From: JBBRQP01 sp038226175
GTDB lineage: Bacteria; Cyanobacteriota; Cyanobacteriia; Gloeobacterales; Anthocerotibacteraceae
NCBI GenBank assembly: GCA_038226175.1
Contig: JBBRQP010000089.1
Coordinates: 1-11,525, forward strand
Reading direction: 5' to 3'
DNA length: 11,525 nt
Shown: piece by piece, positions 5,924 through 11,525 of the stretch
Layout: the number at the start of each line of letters is the position of its first letter
Numbering within the stretch: the stretch's first letter is position 1
Notes under the pieces: generated by a model
What the model saw: the letters and a program-made list of their open reading frames with translations, nothing else
The model's database searches: none
What the model was told of the DNA's origin: nothing
Program-made: the position numbers and the translations under genes

Positions 5924-7021
5924 ATGACCCGTCATCTGTTGGTCGGATCAATCCAGCCCCATAGCGGCAAATCTACTATTTTATTGGCTCTCAGTCGTCA
6001 GTTGCACCAGCGCGGCCAACGACCGGGCTACTACAAACCTTTGGGCTTTCCGATTTGTGATGCCGAAGGCGTATGTGTAGATGAAGATGTACGGTATCTT
6101 TCACAAGAATTACAGTTGCAAGTACCACCGCCATTAGTGCTTCTTGAGCCACAGGCTCTCGAACAAGCCCTACTTAATCCTGGTGCCCTGACCTACGAGA
6201 ATCGTTTGCTACAACAGTTGCGCTATGTCAAACAAGCTAATGGCGATCCCGTAGATTGGATCTGGGTCGAAGCGGGTGGTTCGCCGACTGAGGGTGCTCT
6301 ATTTAAGCTCTCATTACCTCAGCTAGCGCATAAACTAGAAGCGCAAGTGATGATTGTGGTGCGTTATAGCTCCCTAGTTAATATCGAACCTCTGCTCGGA
6401 CTCCTACCCCAGTTACCGCATCCGCAAATGGGCGTAATCCTCAATGATGTGCCGCCTGAGCAGTGTGAGCATGTACGTGCTGATTTGGTGCCCCGTCTGG
6501 AGGCTCATGGGTTACATGTATTGGGTGTTTTGCCCAGTCATACGATTTTGCACAGTATTAGTGTAGGTGAGTTGGCACTCAAGCTGGGTGCTGAGATTTT
6601 GAGTGGGCGTGAACACTTAGATTTGTTGATTGAACAGGTCAATATTGGGGCGATGAGTGTCAGTGCTGCCTTGCGGTTTTTCCGACGGATGACCCACAAA
6701 GCCGTAGTCACGGGTGGTGACCGCACAGATATTCAAATGGCGGCGCTGCAAACTTCGACTAACTGTCTGATTTTGACCGGGCAACTTCCCCCTGATCCCA
6801 AGATCTTAGCCAGAGCCGAAGAACTCGAAGTTCCGGTGCTCTCGGTGGTTCACGATACTCTCAAAACCGTGCGTCTTATTGAGACCGCTATCAATCAAGC
6901 ACGTTTCCAAGAACCTGTCAAAGTCGAATGTATCCAAAATCTACTGACCCAACATCTGGATTTGGATGCTTTTTGTGAGTTTTATGGATTTGCGACCCTT
7001 GATGAGCCACTCTCAGCTTAG
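5924..7021 (+). CDS. BioD-like P-loop / DRTGG-domain protein (phosphotransacetylase N-terminal-like, COG0857)
   Basis: The 365-residue protein starts with a dethiobiotin-synthetase-like P-loop domain. Its Walker A is GSIQPHSGKST at residues 8-18, with K16 as the phosphate-binding lysine, followed by a helix of the AAA_26 type. WIWVEAGGSPTEGALF near 113-128 resembles the E-G-A-G-S loop of BioD. From about residue 215 a DRTGG domain follows, with the motif AVVTGGDRTDIQMAAL near 260-275. This is the arrangement found before the catalytic domain of long phosphotransacetylases, but here the transacetylase domain is absent and the protein ends naturally. Cyanobacteria carry this stand-alone form; its role is unknown, probably nucleotide-dependent regulation. 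The start is ATG 5924, with no clear ribosome site; the TTG at 5912 is less likely. Its last 9 nt overlap the opposing membrane-protein gene. Confidence 0.85.
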   Translation: MTRHLLVGSIQPHSGKSTILLALSRQLHQRGQRPGYYKPLGFPICDAEGVCVDEDVRYLSQELQLQVPPPLVLLEPQALEQALLNPGALTYENRLLQQLRYVKQANGDPVDWIWVEAGGSPTEGALFKLSLPQLAHKLEAQVMIVVRYSSLVNIEPLLGLLPQLPHPQMGVILNDVPPEQCEHVRADLVPRLEAHGLHVLGVLPSHTILHSISVGELALKLGAEILSGREHLDLLIEQVNIGAMSVSAALRFFRRMTHKAVVTGGDRTDIQMAALQTSTNCLILTGQLPPDPKILARAEELEVPVLSVVHDTLKTVRLIETAINQARFQEPVKVECIQNLLTQHLDLDAFCEFYGFATLDEPLSA

Positions 7022-7333
7022 GGGGAAAATGAATCCCCCCAGCATCAGCGTCACCCCCAACAACAAAGCCGGAAGTACTAATGACAGCGTGCCGAGCCAC
7101 CAAGATAGGCTTTGGTGGCGTGCGCCGAAGACCGCACCGAGTATCATCAGCGGGCCGCTCATTAAGCTGGTAATCAAAAGCCCTATGGCATTCCCACTGG
7201 CGAGCTTGGTCGCGACCAAAACTGTCCCAAAAAATACCACAAAGCTAGCACCCCCACCGATCAGACCTAGTCCTAGGCCAACACCGCCCCAAAATTGACC
7301 AGCACTATTATCGGGTCTCAAACGCATAGACAT
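7013..7333 (-). CDS. Small integral membrane protein of unknown function
   Basis: The 106-residue minus-strand product is strongly hydrophobic. It has about three membrane segments: roughly residues 14-41 (FWGGVGLGLGLIGGG then ASFVVFFGTVLVA), 48-70 (NAIGLLITSLMSGPLMILGAVFG), and 78-104 (WWLGTLSLVLPALLLGVTLMLGG). The polar links ATKLASG and ARHQSLS separate them. Glycine-rich helices like these are common in small cyanobacterial membrane proteins. I do not recognise a family. The plus strand here is an opposing shadow frame with low-complexity P/T/K content, which supports the minus-strand reading. The start could be ATG 7333 or 7327; neither has a clear Shine-Dalgarno site. It is divergent from the PfkB kinase by 66 bp and overlaps the BioD-like gene tail to tail by 9 nt. 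Confidence 0.65.
   Translation of the reverse strand: MSMRLRPDNSAGQFWGGVGLGLGLIGGGASFVVFFGTVLVATKLASGNAIGLLITSLMSGPLMILGAVFGARHQSLSWWLGTLSLVLPALLLGVTLMLGGFIFPLS
7021..7039. other. 6-bp G/C hairpin at the converging gene ends
   Basis: GGGGGA (7021-7026) pairs with TCCCCC (7034-7039) around a 7-nt A-rich loop. It starts at the last base of the BioD-like stop codon and lies in the last codons of the opposing membrane-protein gene. There is no U-tract on either strand, so it is not a standard intrinsic terminator, but it may slow transcription where the two genes converge. Confidence 0.35.
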
Positions 7334-7399
7334 CGCTAATACAGAAAGGTATGTGCATCTTAACGTAGGATATTCCTAGAGCCATAACAAGGGCAGGGC

Positions 7400-8326
7400 A
7401 TGACCCAAGATATTATTTGTACGGGCGGCGCGGTCGTAGATATTTTAGTGCGTTCGCTCGACGAGCTCCCTGCCCCCGGTCAGTCGGTGACCGTGGAACA
7501 AATTTTTTTGCAAGTCGGTGGCTGTGGTGTCAATACGGCTATTTTGCTGGCACGCCTAGGACTCAATGTCTCATTTTGGGGACGTTTGGGAGCCGATAGT
7601 TTGGGTCATTTTCTCAAGAGTCAGTTGGTCGCTGAACGTATTGATCCTGAAGTTTTTATTTTTGATCCCTCGATGTCCACCAAGACCGCAGTGGTTGTGA
7701 TCAATCGGCAAGGAGAGCGGTCTTTGATCCGTTCGGGTGAAACTGGCAATGCCCTCTCGCTCAAGGATTTAGACCAAATTAATCTAGCTGGCGTACGCCA
7801 TTTGCATATTGGCGGTTGTTATTCCTTACGTAATCTGATGGGCGAAAACCTAGCGGCTTTACTGCGCTATGCCCAAGAAATGGATGTGCGCACAAGTGTG
7901 GATACGGTCTGGACACAGGATCAAAATTGGCGCGCTATTTATCCAGCTTTGCCCTACGTTGATTATTTTTTACCCTCTTTGAATGAAGCACAGCATATCA
8001 CTGGTCATGAACATCCGCGAGCTATTGCCCGTGACCTGGTAGCGGCAGGTGCCAAAAATGTGATTATCAAATTAGGGGCTGAGGGTACATTTGTCAATTG
8101 GCAAGGCTCTGAGGGCGTTGTGCCAGCCTTTGCAGTCAATCCCGTAGTTGATACAACAGGTGCAGGTGATGCCTTTTGTGCGGGCTTTTTGGCAGGCTTA
8201 GCCGCGGGTCATGGGGTACCTAGAGCCGTTGAGTGGGGTAATGCCGCAGGTGCCATTACGGTTACAGCTTTGGGGGCGACTACGGCTTTGCGTTCGCGGG
8301 CGCAGTTACTAGAGTGGCTCGACTGA
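7400..8326 (+). CDS. PfkB-family carbohydrate kinase
   Basis: This is an ATP-dependent ribokinase-fold sugar or nucleoside kinase of 308 residues, the usual length. The N-terminal substrate-binding part has CTGGAVVDI near 7-15 and VGGCGVNTAILLARLG at 39-54, containing the G-G-x-x-x-N motif (PfkB signature 1, N45). The ATP site and catalytic base are in VDTTGAGDAFCAGFLAG around 250-266 (PfkB signature 2, D257 as base). NEAQ near 205-208 is also as expected. The exact substrate (ribose, fructose, adenosine or other) cannot be decided. The GGGCAGGG just upstream of the ATG is a weak ribosome site. It is followed after 75 bp by the AI-2E-type permease, with no sign of a linked sugar pathway. Confidence 0.9.
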   Translation: MTQDIICTGGAVVDILVRSLDELPAPGQSVTVEQIFLQVGGCGVNTAILLARLGLNVSFWGRLGADSLGHFLKSQLVAERIDPEVFIFDPSMSTKTAVVVINRQGERSLIRSGETGNALSLKDLDQINLAGVRHLHIGGCYSLRNLMGENLAALLRYAQEMDVRTSVDTVWTQDQNWRAIYPALPYVDYFLPSLNEAQHITGHEHPRAIARDLVAAGAKNVIIKLGAEGTFVNWQGSEGVVPAFAVNPVVDTTGAGDAFCAGFLAGLAAGHGVPRAVEWGNAAGAITVTALGATTALRSRAQLLEWLD

Positions 8327-8401
8327 ATCTACTATTTCTCAGGATAGAAGTCATCAGTGCCCAAAAATCGTTAGTCTAGGGTGATACCCTACGCCAAAAC
8401 C

Positions 8402-9448
8402 ATGAGTGTAACACCACTGCAACGCGGCCTCGTTACTGGATTATTAGTTTTCTTGGGTGGTTGGGCTTTGTTGACGACGCTGACCTATTTTGGCAATATT
8501 CTGATTATTTTTGTGACGGCTGGGGTGATTGCGTTTTTGTTAGATTATCCGGTTAGCTTTTTGGAAAAATGGTTGGCACGGGGGTGGGCGGGCTTAGTTG
8601 TCTACAGTTCTGCTTTATTTCTACTCGGAATTTTGTTAGTGACGCTCGGGCCGATTGCCTTAGAGCAAGGCCAACAGCTAACTGAAAGACTACCGGGATT
8701 ATTGCGCTCAGCCCAACAACAAGCTGTAGGGGTCTCGCAGTGGTTGGCGAGTCGCGGTATCCGTTTAAATATTGAGGTTTTGCAAGAGCAAGTGTTTGCA
8801 CAGATATCGCAGCGGGTACAGGGTTTTGCAGAGAGTGCCATTGGCCTGACCGTGGGGACGTTGGGTGTGGCTCTTGATGGTATTTTGATTATTGTAGTCG
8901 CGTTTTATATGATTTTGGATGGGCGTAAATTTTGGCAGGGGCTATTACGATTTTTCCCGCTAGCTCTGCGTGATCCATTAACGAATGCCTTGAGTTTTAA
9001 TTTGCGGGTATTTTTTATTGGGCAGCTCGTCTTGGGTGGTTTTATGACCTTAGCGTTGACGCCGCTGTTTTGGATTTTGGGTTCTCTATTTCCCTTGTTA
9101 TCAGGTTTATTTATTGGTCTGTTAGAGTTGATTCCAATTATTGGAGCCACGATTGGGATTGCGGTTGTAGTGAGTTTGACGGCGTTGCAAGACCCAATTC
9201 TGGCGCTCAAACTGTTAGCAGCGGCAGTCGTCATCCAACAAATCAAGGATAATATTTTGGCACCACGTATCCTTGGTAATTTCACGGGTCTCAGTCCAAT
9301 CTTAATTTTTGGCGCTTTACTTTTAGGGGGGAAATTGGGGGGGCTTTTGGGCGTAATTTTAGCGATTCCCTTAGCTGGTGTTGCTAAAGCTGCCCTAGAT
9401 GTCTTACTGCCCGGTGACCGTTTGACCGAAGAGCGGTTGCTACCCTAG
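8402..9448 (+). CDS. AI-2E-family transporter (UPF0118/TqsA/PerM-like)
   Basis: The 348-residue polytopic membrane protein has about eight hydrophobic segments. A hydrophobic N-terminal pair (GLVTGLLVFLGGWALLTTL, then a second segment from ILIIFVTAGVIAFLLD) is followed by a long amphipathic loop rich in Q and L at about residues 90-150. Several further segments follow, from DGILIIVVAFYMILDG onward. The C-terminal GGKLGGLLGVILAIPLAG near 315-332 matches the family's G-G-x-x-x-G-x-x-G-x-x-x-A-x-P signature. Members include the autoinducer-2 exporter TqsA, but many have other or unknown substrates, and AI-2 itself is not implied here. The start ATG 8402 is chosen over GTG 8381, which would directly abut its AGG. 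The gene ends 18 bp before the substrate-binding protein gene and probably shares its transcript. Confidence 0.88.
   Translation: MSVTPLQRGLVTGLLVFLGGWALLTTLTYFGNILIIFVTAGVIAFLLDYPVSFLEKWLARGWAGLVVYSSALFLLGILLVTLGPIALEQGQQLTERLPGLLRSAQQQAVGVSQWLASRGIRLNIEVLQEQVFAQISQRVQGFAESAIGLTVGTLGVALDGILIIVVAFYMILDGRKFWQGLLRFFPLALRDPLTNALSFNLRVFFIGQLVLGGFMTLALTPLFWILGSLFPLLSGLFIGLLELIPIIGATIGIAVVVSLTALQDPILALKLLAAAVVIQQIKDNILAPRILGNFTGLSPILIFGALLLGGKLGGLLGVILAIPLAGVAKAALDVLLPGDRLTEERLLP
9326..9351 (+). other. G-rich run with G-quadruplex potential inside the permease gene
   Basis: G6 (9326-9331), G7 (9337-9343) and G3 (9349-9351) on the coding strand give four possible GGG tracts: one from G6, two from G7 with a one-base loop, and one at the end. 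The run encodes the conserved glycine motif of the permease, so codon choice is the notable part. Folding is inferred from sequence only. Confidence 0.35.
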
Positions 9449-9455
9449 GTCTGGT

Positions 9456-9459
9456 AGGA
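9456..9459 (+). promoter_or_regulatory. Ribosome binding site for the substrate-binding protein
   Basis: AGGA in GGTAGGATG lies 7 nt before ATG 9467, in the 18-nt gap after the permease stop. This supports ATG 9467 rather than the in-frame ATG at 9494. Confidence 0.55.
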
Positions 9460-9466
9460 TGCACTC

Positions 9467-10492
9467 ATGATCAAATCGCCGTTACCTTGGTCTATGCGAA
9501 CTCATCTGAGGAATTTATTGGCTGGGACAAAAATCCTGAGTACAAGCCTTGCCGGACTCCTAGCCGCTGGCATGGGGATGTCTGCGCTTCAAGCGGCTCC
9601 TTTGGCAGTCGGCTCTAGTGTCTGGGTTGGTTATAGCCCATTTTATATTGCCCAAGCTAAAGGCTTTTTTAAGGCAGAAGGGTTAGAAATTCAGGAAACG
9701 CCTTTTACGGTTGGCTCTGATGGCACGGTGGCGCTTGGGGCAGGACGCGTCGATGTCCTGCTGTCGGTGGTTTCTGATACGTTAACGCTCGCAGCGCGAG
9801 GACGACCGGTCAAAAATTTGATTATTTCTGATTATTCCGATGGTGCCGATGGCATCGTAGCGCGCGGGGTCAACTCAGTTAAAGAACTTAAGGGCAAAAA
9901 AGTCTCGGTCGAATTTGGCACAGTTTGGCAATATGTATTGTTACGCGCACTGGCGATCAATGGTCTACGTAGCCAAGATATCCAACTGACTAATGCCAGT
10001 GGTGATGCTGGAACTGCAGCTTTTATTAGTGGTCAAACTACCGCCTTGGCGATTGGTGAACCGGCGCTATCGCTCGCGGCAGAACGGGGCAAAGGCAAAA
10101 TAATTTTTGATAGTCGACAATTACCCGGCGAAGTGATTGACGGCGTTAGTTTTACCCAAAAGATTATCAGTGAACGCCCTGAAGATGTCAAAAAATTTAT
10201 GCGTGCTTGGTTTAAGGGCGTTGATTTTCTCTATCAAAAACCTCAAGAAGCTAGTCAACTGGTGGGTCAAGCCCTAAAAATTGCTCCAGCTAAAGTCCTG
10301 ACCTTACTTAAGGCCGACCGCGTACTGACGCTTGCGGAAAATAAAGCCGCTTTCTTTAATCCCAAAAGTCCCCTGTATGTGGTGCGTAATGCCCGCCTCA
10401 ATGCCGACTTTTTGCTCAAAAGCGGCGTGATCACCACGATCCCCGACCTCAAGGGGATGCATGACAATCCATTGCTCAAGTCATTACCATGA
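9467..10492 (+). CDS. ABC-transporter substrate-binding protein, SsuA/TauA/NMT1-like
   Basis: The 341-residue protein has a Sec signal peptide: a basic N-region (MIKSPLPWSMRTHLR), a hydrophobic core (ILSTSLAGLLAAGMGM) and a likely cleavage at ALQA-AP near residue 44. The mature part opens with VGYSPFYIAQAKGFFKAEGL, the binding-protein signature of the nitrate/sulfonate/taurine/thiamine-precursor group. VKELKGKKVSVEFGTVWQYV near 136-155 and the helix around FISGQTTALAIGEPAL near 187-202 are typical of the ligand cleft. It should bind a small organic or anionic ligand in the periplasm. No permease or ATPase gene is adjacent, so its partners lie elsewhere or it acts alone. It follows the AI-2E-type gene by 18 bp and overlaps the TrmJ gene by 4 bp. 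Confidence 0.88.
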   Translation: MIKSPLPWSMRTHLRNLLAGTKILSTSLAGLLAAGMGMSALQAAPLAVGSSVWVGYSPFYIAQAKGFFKAEGLEIQETPFTVGSDGTVALGAGRVDVLLSVVSDTLTLAARGRPVKNLIISDYSDGADGIVARGVNSVKELKGKKVSVEFGTVWQYVLLRALAINGLRSQDIQLTNASGDAGTAAFISGQTTALAIGEPALSLAAERGKGKIIFDSRQLPGEVIDGVSFTQKIISERPEDVKKFMRAWFKGVDFLYQKPQEASQLVGQALKIAPAKVLTLLKADRVLTLAENKAAFFNPKSPLYVVRNARLNADFLLKSGVITTIPDLKGMHDNPLLKSLP

Positions 10493-11208
10493 CGGCGATT
10501 ATTTTAGTTGAGCCTGCTGGTGCCCTAAATCTGGGCTCTGTGGCACGGGTTATGAAAAACTTTGGTTTAACCGATTTGCGTTTGGTGGCACCACTTTGTG
10601 CTGTCGATGACCCCGAAGCCCTGCTTATGGCAGTTCATGCCCCAGAAATATTAGCTACAGCCCGGATTTATGCTGATCTTAAGGCTGCTGTGGCAGACTG
10701 TGCCCAGGTTGTCGGCACTACCGGACGTATTCACCCGCTTCCTGCTTTAGCACCTGAAGCGACATTACCGTGGTTATTGGCTAGTTCAGCAGGTGCCTTG
10801 GTTTTTGGGCCAGAAGACCGGGGCTTAAGTAACGAGGAGTTGGGTTATTGCCAACAGTGGTTAACATTACCCACTGACCGGGCATATCCTTCACTTAATT
10901 TGGCACAGGCGGTGGGAATTTGCTGTTATTTACTCCGTCAAAGCCAACCTTTAGTTAGTATGCCTATCACCGAACCAGCTACCAGCCAAAAACTCGAAGC
11001 CTTCTACGATCATTGGAGCGAGACTCTGCTCAATATTGGTTATTTGCTGCCCCATACCCAAACCCGCAAAATGGAAAAATTTCGCCGTATCTTTAGTCGT
11101 GCTCAGTTGACTGATGAGGAAGTGACCTTGTTACGTGGCGTACTAAGACAACTACGCTGGAGCTATCAGCAAGAGCATGATGCTTCTGTCGAACGGGGTG
11201 AAGATTAG
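10489..11208 (+). CDS. trmJ: tRNA (cytidine/uridine-2'-O-)-methyltransferase, TrmJ-type (SPOUT)
   Basis: The enzyme uses S-adenosylmethionine to methylate the ribose 2'-OH of an anticodon-loop nucleotide, position 32 in characterised TrmJ. The 239 residues match TrmJ length (246 in E. coli). The SPOUT trefoil-knot motifs are all present: motif 1 NLGSVARVMKNFG at 14-26, with R20 as the catalytic-type arginine; motif 2 ALVFGPEDRGLSNEEL at 103-118; and motif 3 YPSLNLAQAVGICCY at 133-147, which forms the cofactor loop. A C-terminal helical extension after about 165 is typical of TrmJ. The ATG overlaps the preceding TGA as ATGA, which suggests coupled translation with the substrate-binding protein. 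An rRNA or other tRNA position cannot be excluded. Confidence 0.85.
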   Translation: MTAIILVEPAGALNLGSVARVMKNFGLTDLRLVAPLCAVDDPEALLMAVHAPEILATARIYADLKAAVADCAQVVGTTGRIHPLPALAPEATLPWLLASSAGALVFGPEDRGLSNEELGYCQQWLTLPTDRAYPSLNLAQAVGICCYLLRQSQPLVSMPITEPATSQKLEAFYDHWSETLLNIGYLLPHTQTRKMEKFRRIFSRAQLTDEEVTLLRGVLRQLRWSYQQEHDASVERGED

Positions 11209-11236
11209 CACTTTTTCTCTCAAAACTGGGTTGTAC

Positions 11237-11275
11237 ATGAGTAAGGCTGATTTCAAGGTCTATCTATTGGTGTAG
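11237..11275 (+). other. Possible 12-codon open frame before the Rpn remnant
   Basis: ATG AGT AAG and ten more codons, closed by TAG, encode MSKADFKVYLLV. CATGAGTA at its start (11236-11243) recurs at the start of the Rpn remnant (11313-11320). This may be chance or a partial duplication. I see no family and no clear ribosome site, so it is recorded as a doubtful small frame. The rest of 11209-11313 is non-coding and AT-rich. Confidence 0.15.
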
Positions 11276-11313
11276 GTGTACAGCCTGACCAATCTAACTT
11301 TATAACCAAACTC

Positions 11314-11410
11314 ATGAGTATTGACTATGACCCACTCTTCAAACAACTCCTATCAACGTTCTTCATTGGACTTCCTCGCCCTGTTCTTTTCTGAAGTCCT
11401 CGCCTACTTA
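11314..11410 (+). pseudogene. Rpn/DUF4351-type nuclease gene fragment, frameshifted and cut
   Basis: The start MSIDYDPLFKQLLSTFF matches the opening of cyanobacterial Rpn/DUF4351-family PD-(D/E)XK proteins (x-D-x-L-F-K-x-L-L-S-T-F-F). In the first frame it then reads into a TGA at 11392. Dropping one base, about A11365, restores LDFLALFFSEVLAYL, which fits the family's next segment (x-E-F-L-E-L-F-F-P-E-V-A-A-Y-L) in exact register. Homology then stops at about 11410, where an IS630-type element seems to begin. Intact members run to about 200-300 residues, so nearly all of the gene, including the catalytic residues, is lost. TATAAC at 11301-11306 lies 7 nt before the ATG and could be an old -10. 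Confidence 0.55.
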
Positions 11411-11525
11411 TACACTTTCCGCTTATAGAATAAGGTATGGTAAAGAACCTTAGTCTTGTGAACCACCTGAGTGTGGAAGAATTAGAAAAGCGCTACCGCC
11501 AAGCAACGGACGGGGTGGAACGCAC
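11411..11525 (+). mobile_element. IS630-type insertion sequence, left end and start of transposase
   Basis: The start is set where the Rpn frame loses resemblance, at a TATA stretch (11409-11412). IS630-family elements insert at TA and duplicate it. The transposase frame opens 26 nt later. The terminal inverted repeat cannot be verified because the other end is outside the window, so the boundary is approximate. Confidence 0.45.
11437..11525 (+). CDS. IS630-type transposase, N-terminal fragment cut by window edge
   Basis: The first 29 residues begin MVKNLSLVNHLSVEELEKRY and continue RQATDGVER before the edge. The S-x-E-E-L-E-x-R-Y-R-x-A-x-D-x-V-E-R pattern matches the N-terminus of cyanobacterial IS630-type transposases, where it precedes a helix-turn-helix DNA-binding domain and the DDE core. 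Those lie outside the window. AAGG sits almost against the ATG, so the start may be a little further in, at an in-frame GTG. I cannot tell whether the gene is intact. Confidence 0.6.
   Translation, partial: MVKNLSLVNHLSVEELEKRYRQATDGVER

Noticed and set aside
6966..7298. 110-codon plus-strand frame opposite the small membrane protein
   Set aside because: Its product is low-complexity (proline, threonine and lysine runs) and overlaps the end of the BioD-like gene. The minus-strand frame has coherent membrane segments and is the better reading.
7334..7399. Promoter-like hexamers between the membrane protein and the kinase (TTAAGA/TATTAG on the minus strand)
   Set aside because: Both boxes are poor matches and no better pair stands out. 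A divergent promoter must be here, but I cannot place it.
8905..9285. 126-codon minus-strand frame inside the permease gene
   Set aside because: It is a shadow of the hydrophobic coding strand, rich in N, K and I with no motif. The plus-strand gene is well supported.
11249..11286. AGGCTG ... CAGCCT inverted repeat after trmJ as a terminator
   Set aside because: The stem is only 6 bp with a loop of about 30 nt and no U-tract, so it does not look like an intrinsic terminator.

Overview
The window looks like a stretch of cyanobacterial chromosome of roughly even base composition. The pointers are: a stand-alone BioD-like/DRTGG protein (a COG0857-type stand-alone protein I associate with cyanobacteria), a Uma2 (DUF820) nuclease-fold gene, remnants of DUF2281 and Rpn/DUF4351-type genes, IS256- and IS630-type ends, and an AI-2E-type permease close to typical cyanobacterial lengths. 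I could not place it to genus. I saw no copy of the cyanobacterial HIP1 octamer GCGATCGC by eye, which argues against HIP1-rich genera.

Left edge (1-501). The 5' part of an IS256-family element reads off the window on the minus strand. Its end sits inside a small DUF2281 gene, which is cut after about 33 codons and closed by a stop codon supplied by the IS. Next come two 37-nt repeats, 34/37 identical, around a 32-nt spacer: a CRISPR-like minimal array without cas genes in view. Read on the minus strand it has a C(UUCG)G hairpin and an ATTGGAAC handle. The spacer holds a perfect 10-nt inverted copy of one repeat end.

Left-centre (502-4797). A MnaT/Pat-like GNAT acetyltransferase is followed by a YdhS-like FAD/NAD(P)-binding protein. 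A Uma2 gene comes next, whose only good promoter (extended -10) lies so close to its ATG that the mRNA should be leaderless. A HerA/DUF87-type ATPase on the minus strand converges on it.

Right-centre (4798-11208). This is mostly plus strand: fmt (methionyl-tRNA formyltransferase), the BioD-like/DRTGG protein, a PfkB-family sugar kinase, an AI-2E-family permease, an SsuA/TauA/NMT1-type substrate-binding protein with a signal peptide, and a TrmJ-type tRNA methyltransferase. The last three are closely spaced, and the last two overlap by ATGA, so they probably form one operon. One short membrane protein runs on the minus strand between the BioD-like gene and the kinase and overlaps the end of the former tail to tail.

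Right edge (11209-11525). A frameshifted fragment of an Rpn/DUF4351-type nuclease gene ends where an IS630-type element begins. Both window edges therefore show an accessory gene cut by an IS, around a core of mostly housekeeping genes. I see no clear new multi-gene system. The most unusual items are the self-complementary mini-array, the leaderless Uma2 gene, and the HerA ATPase without a NurA partner.
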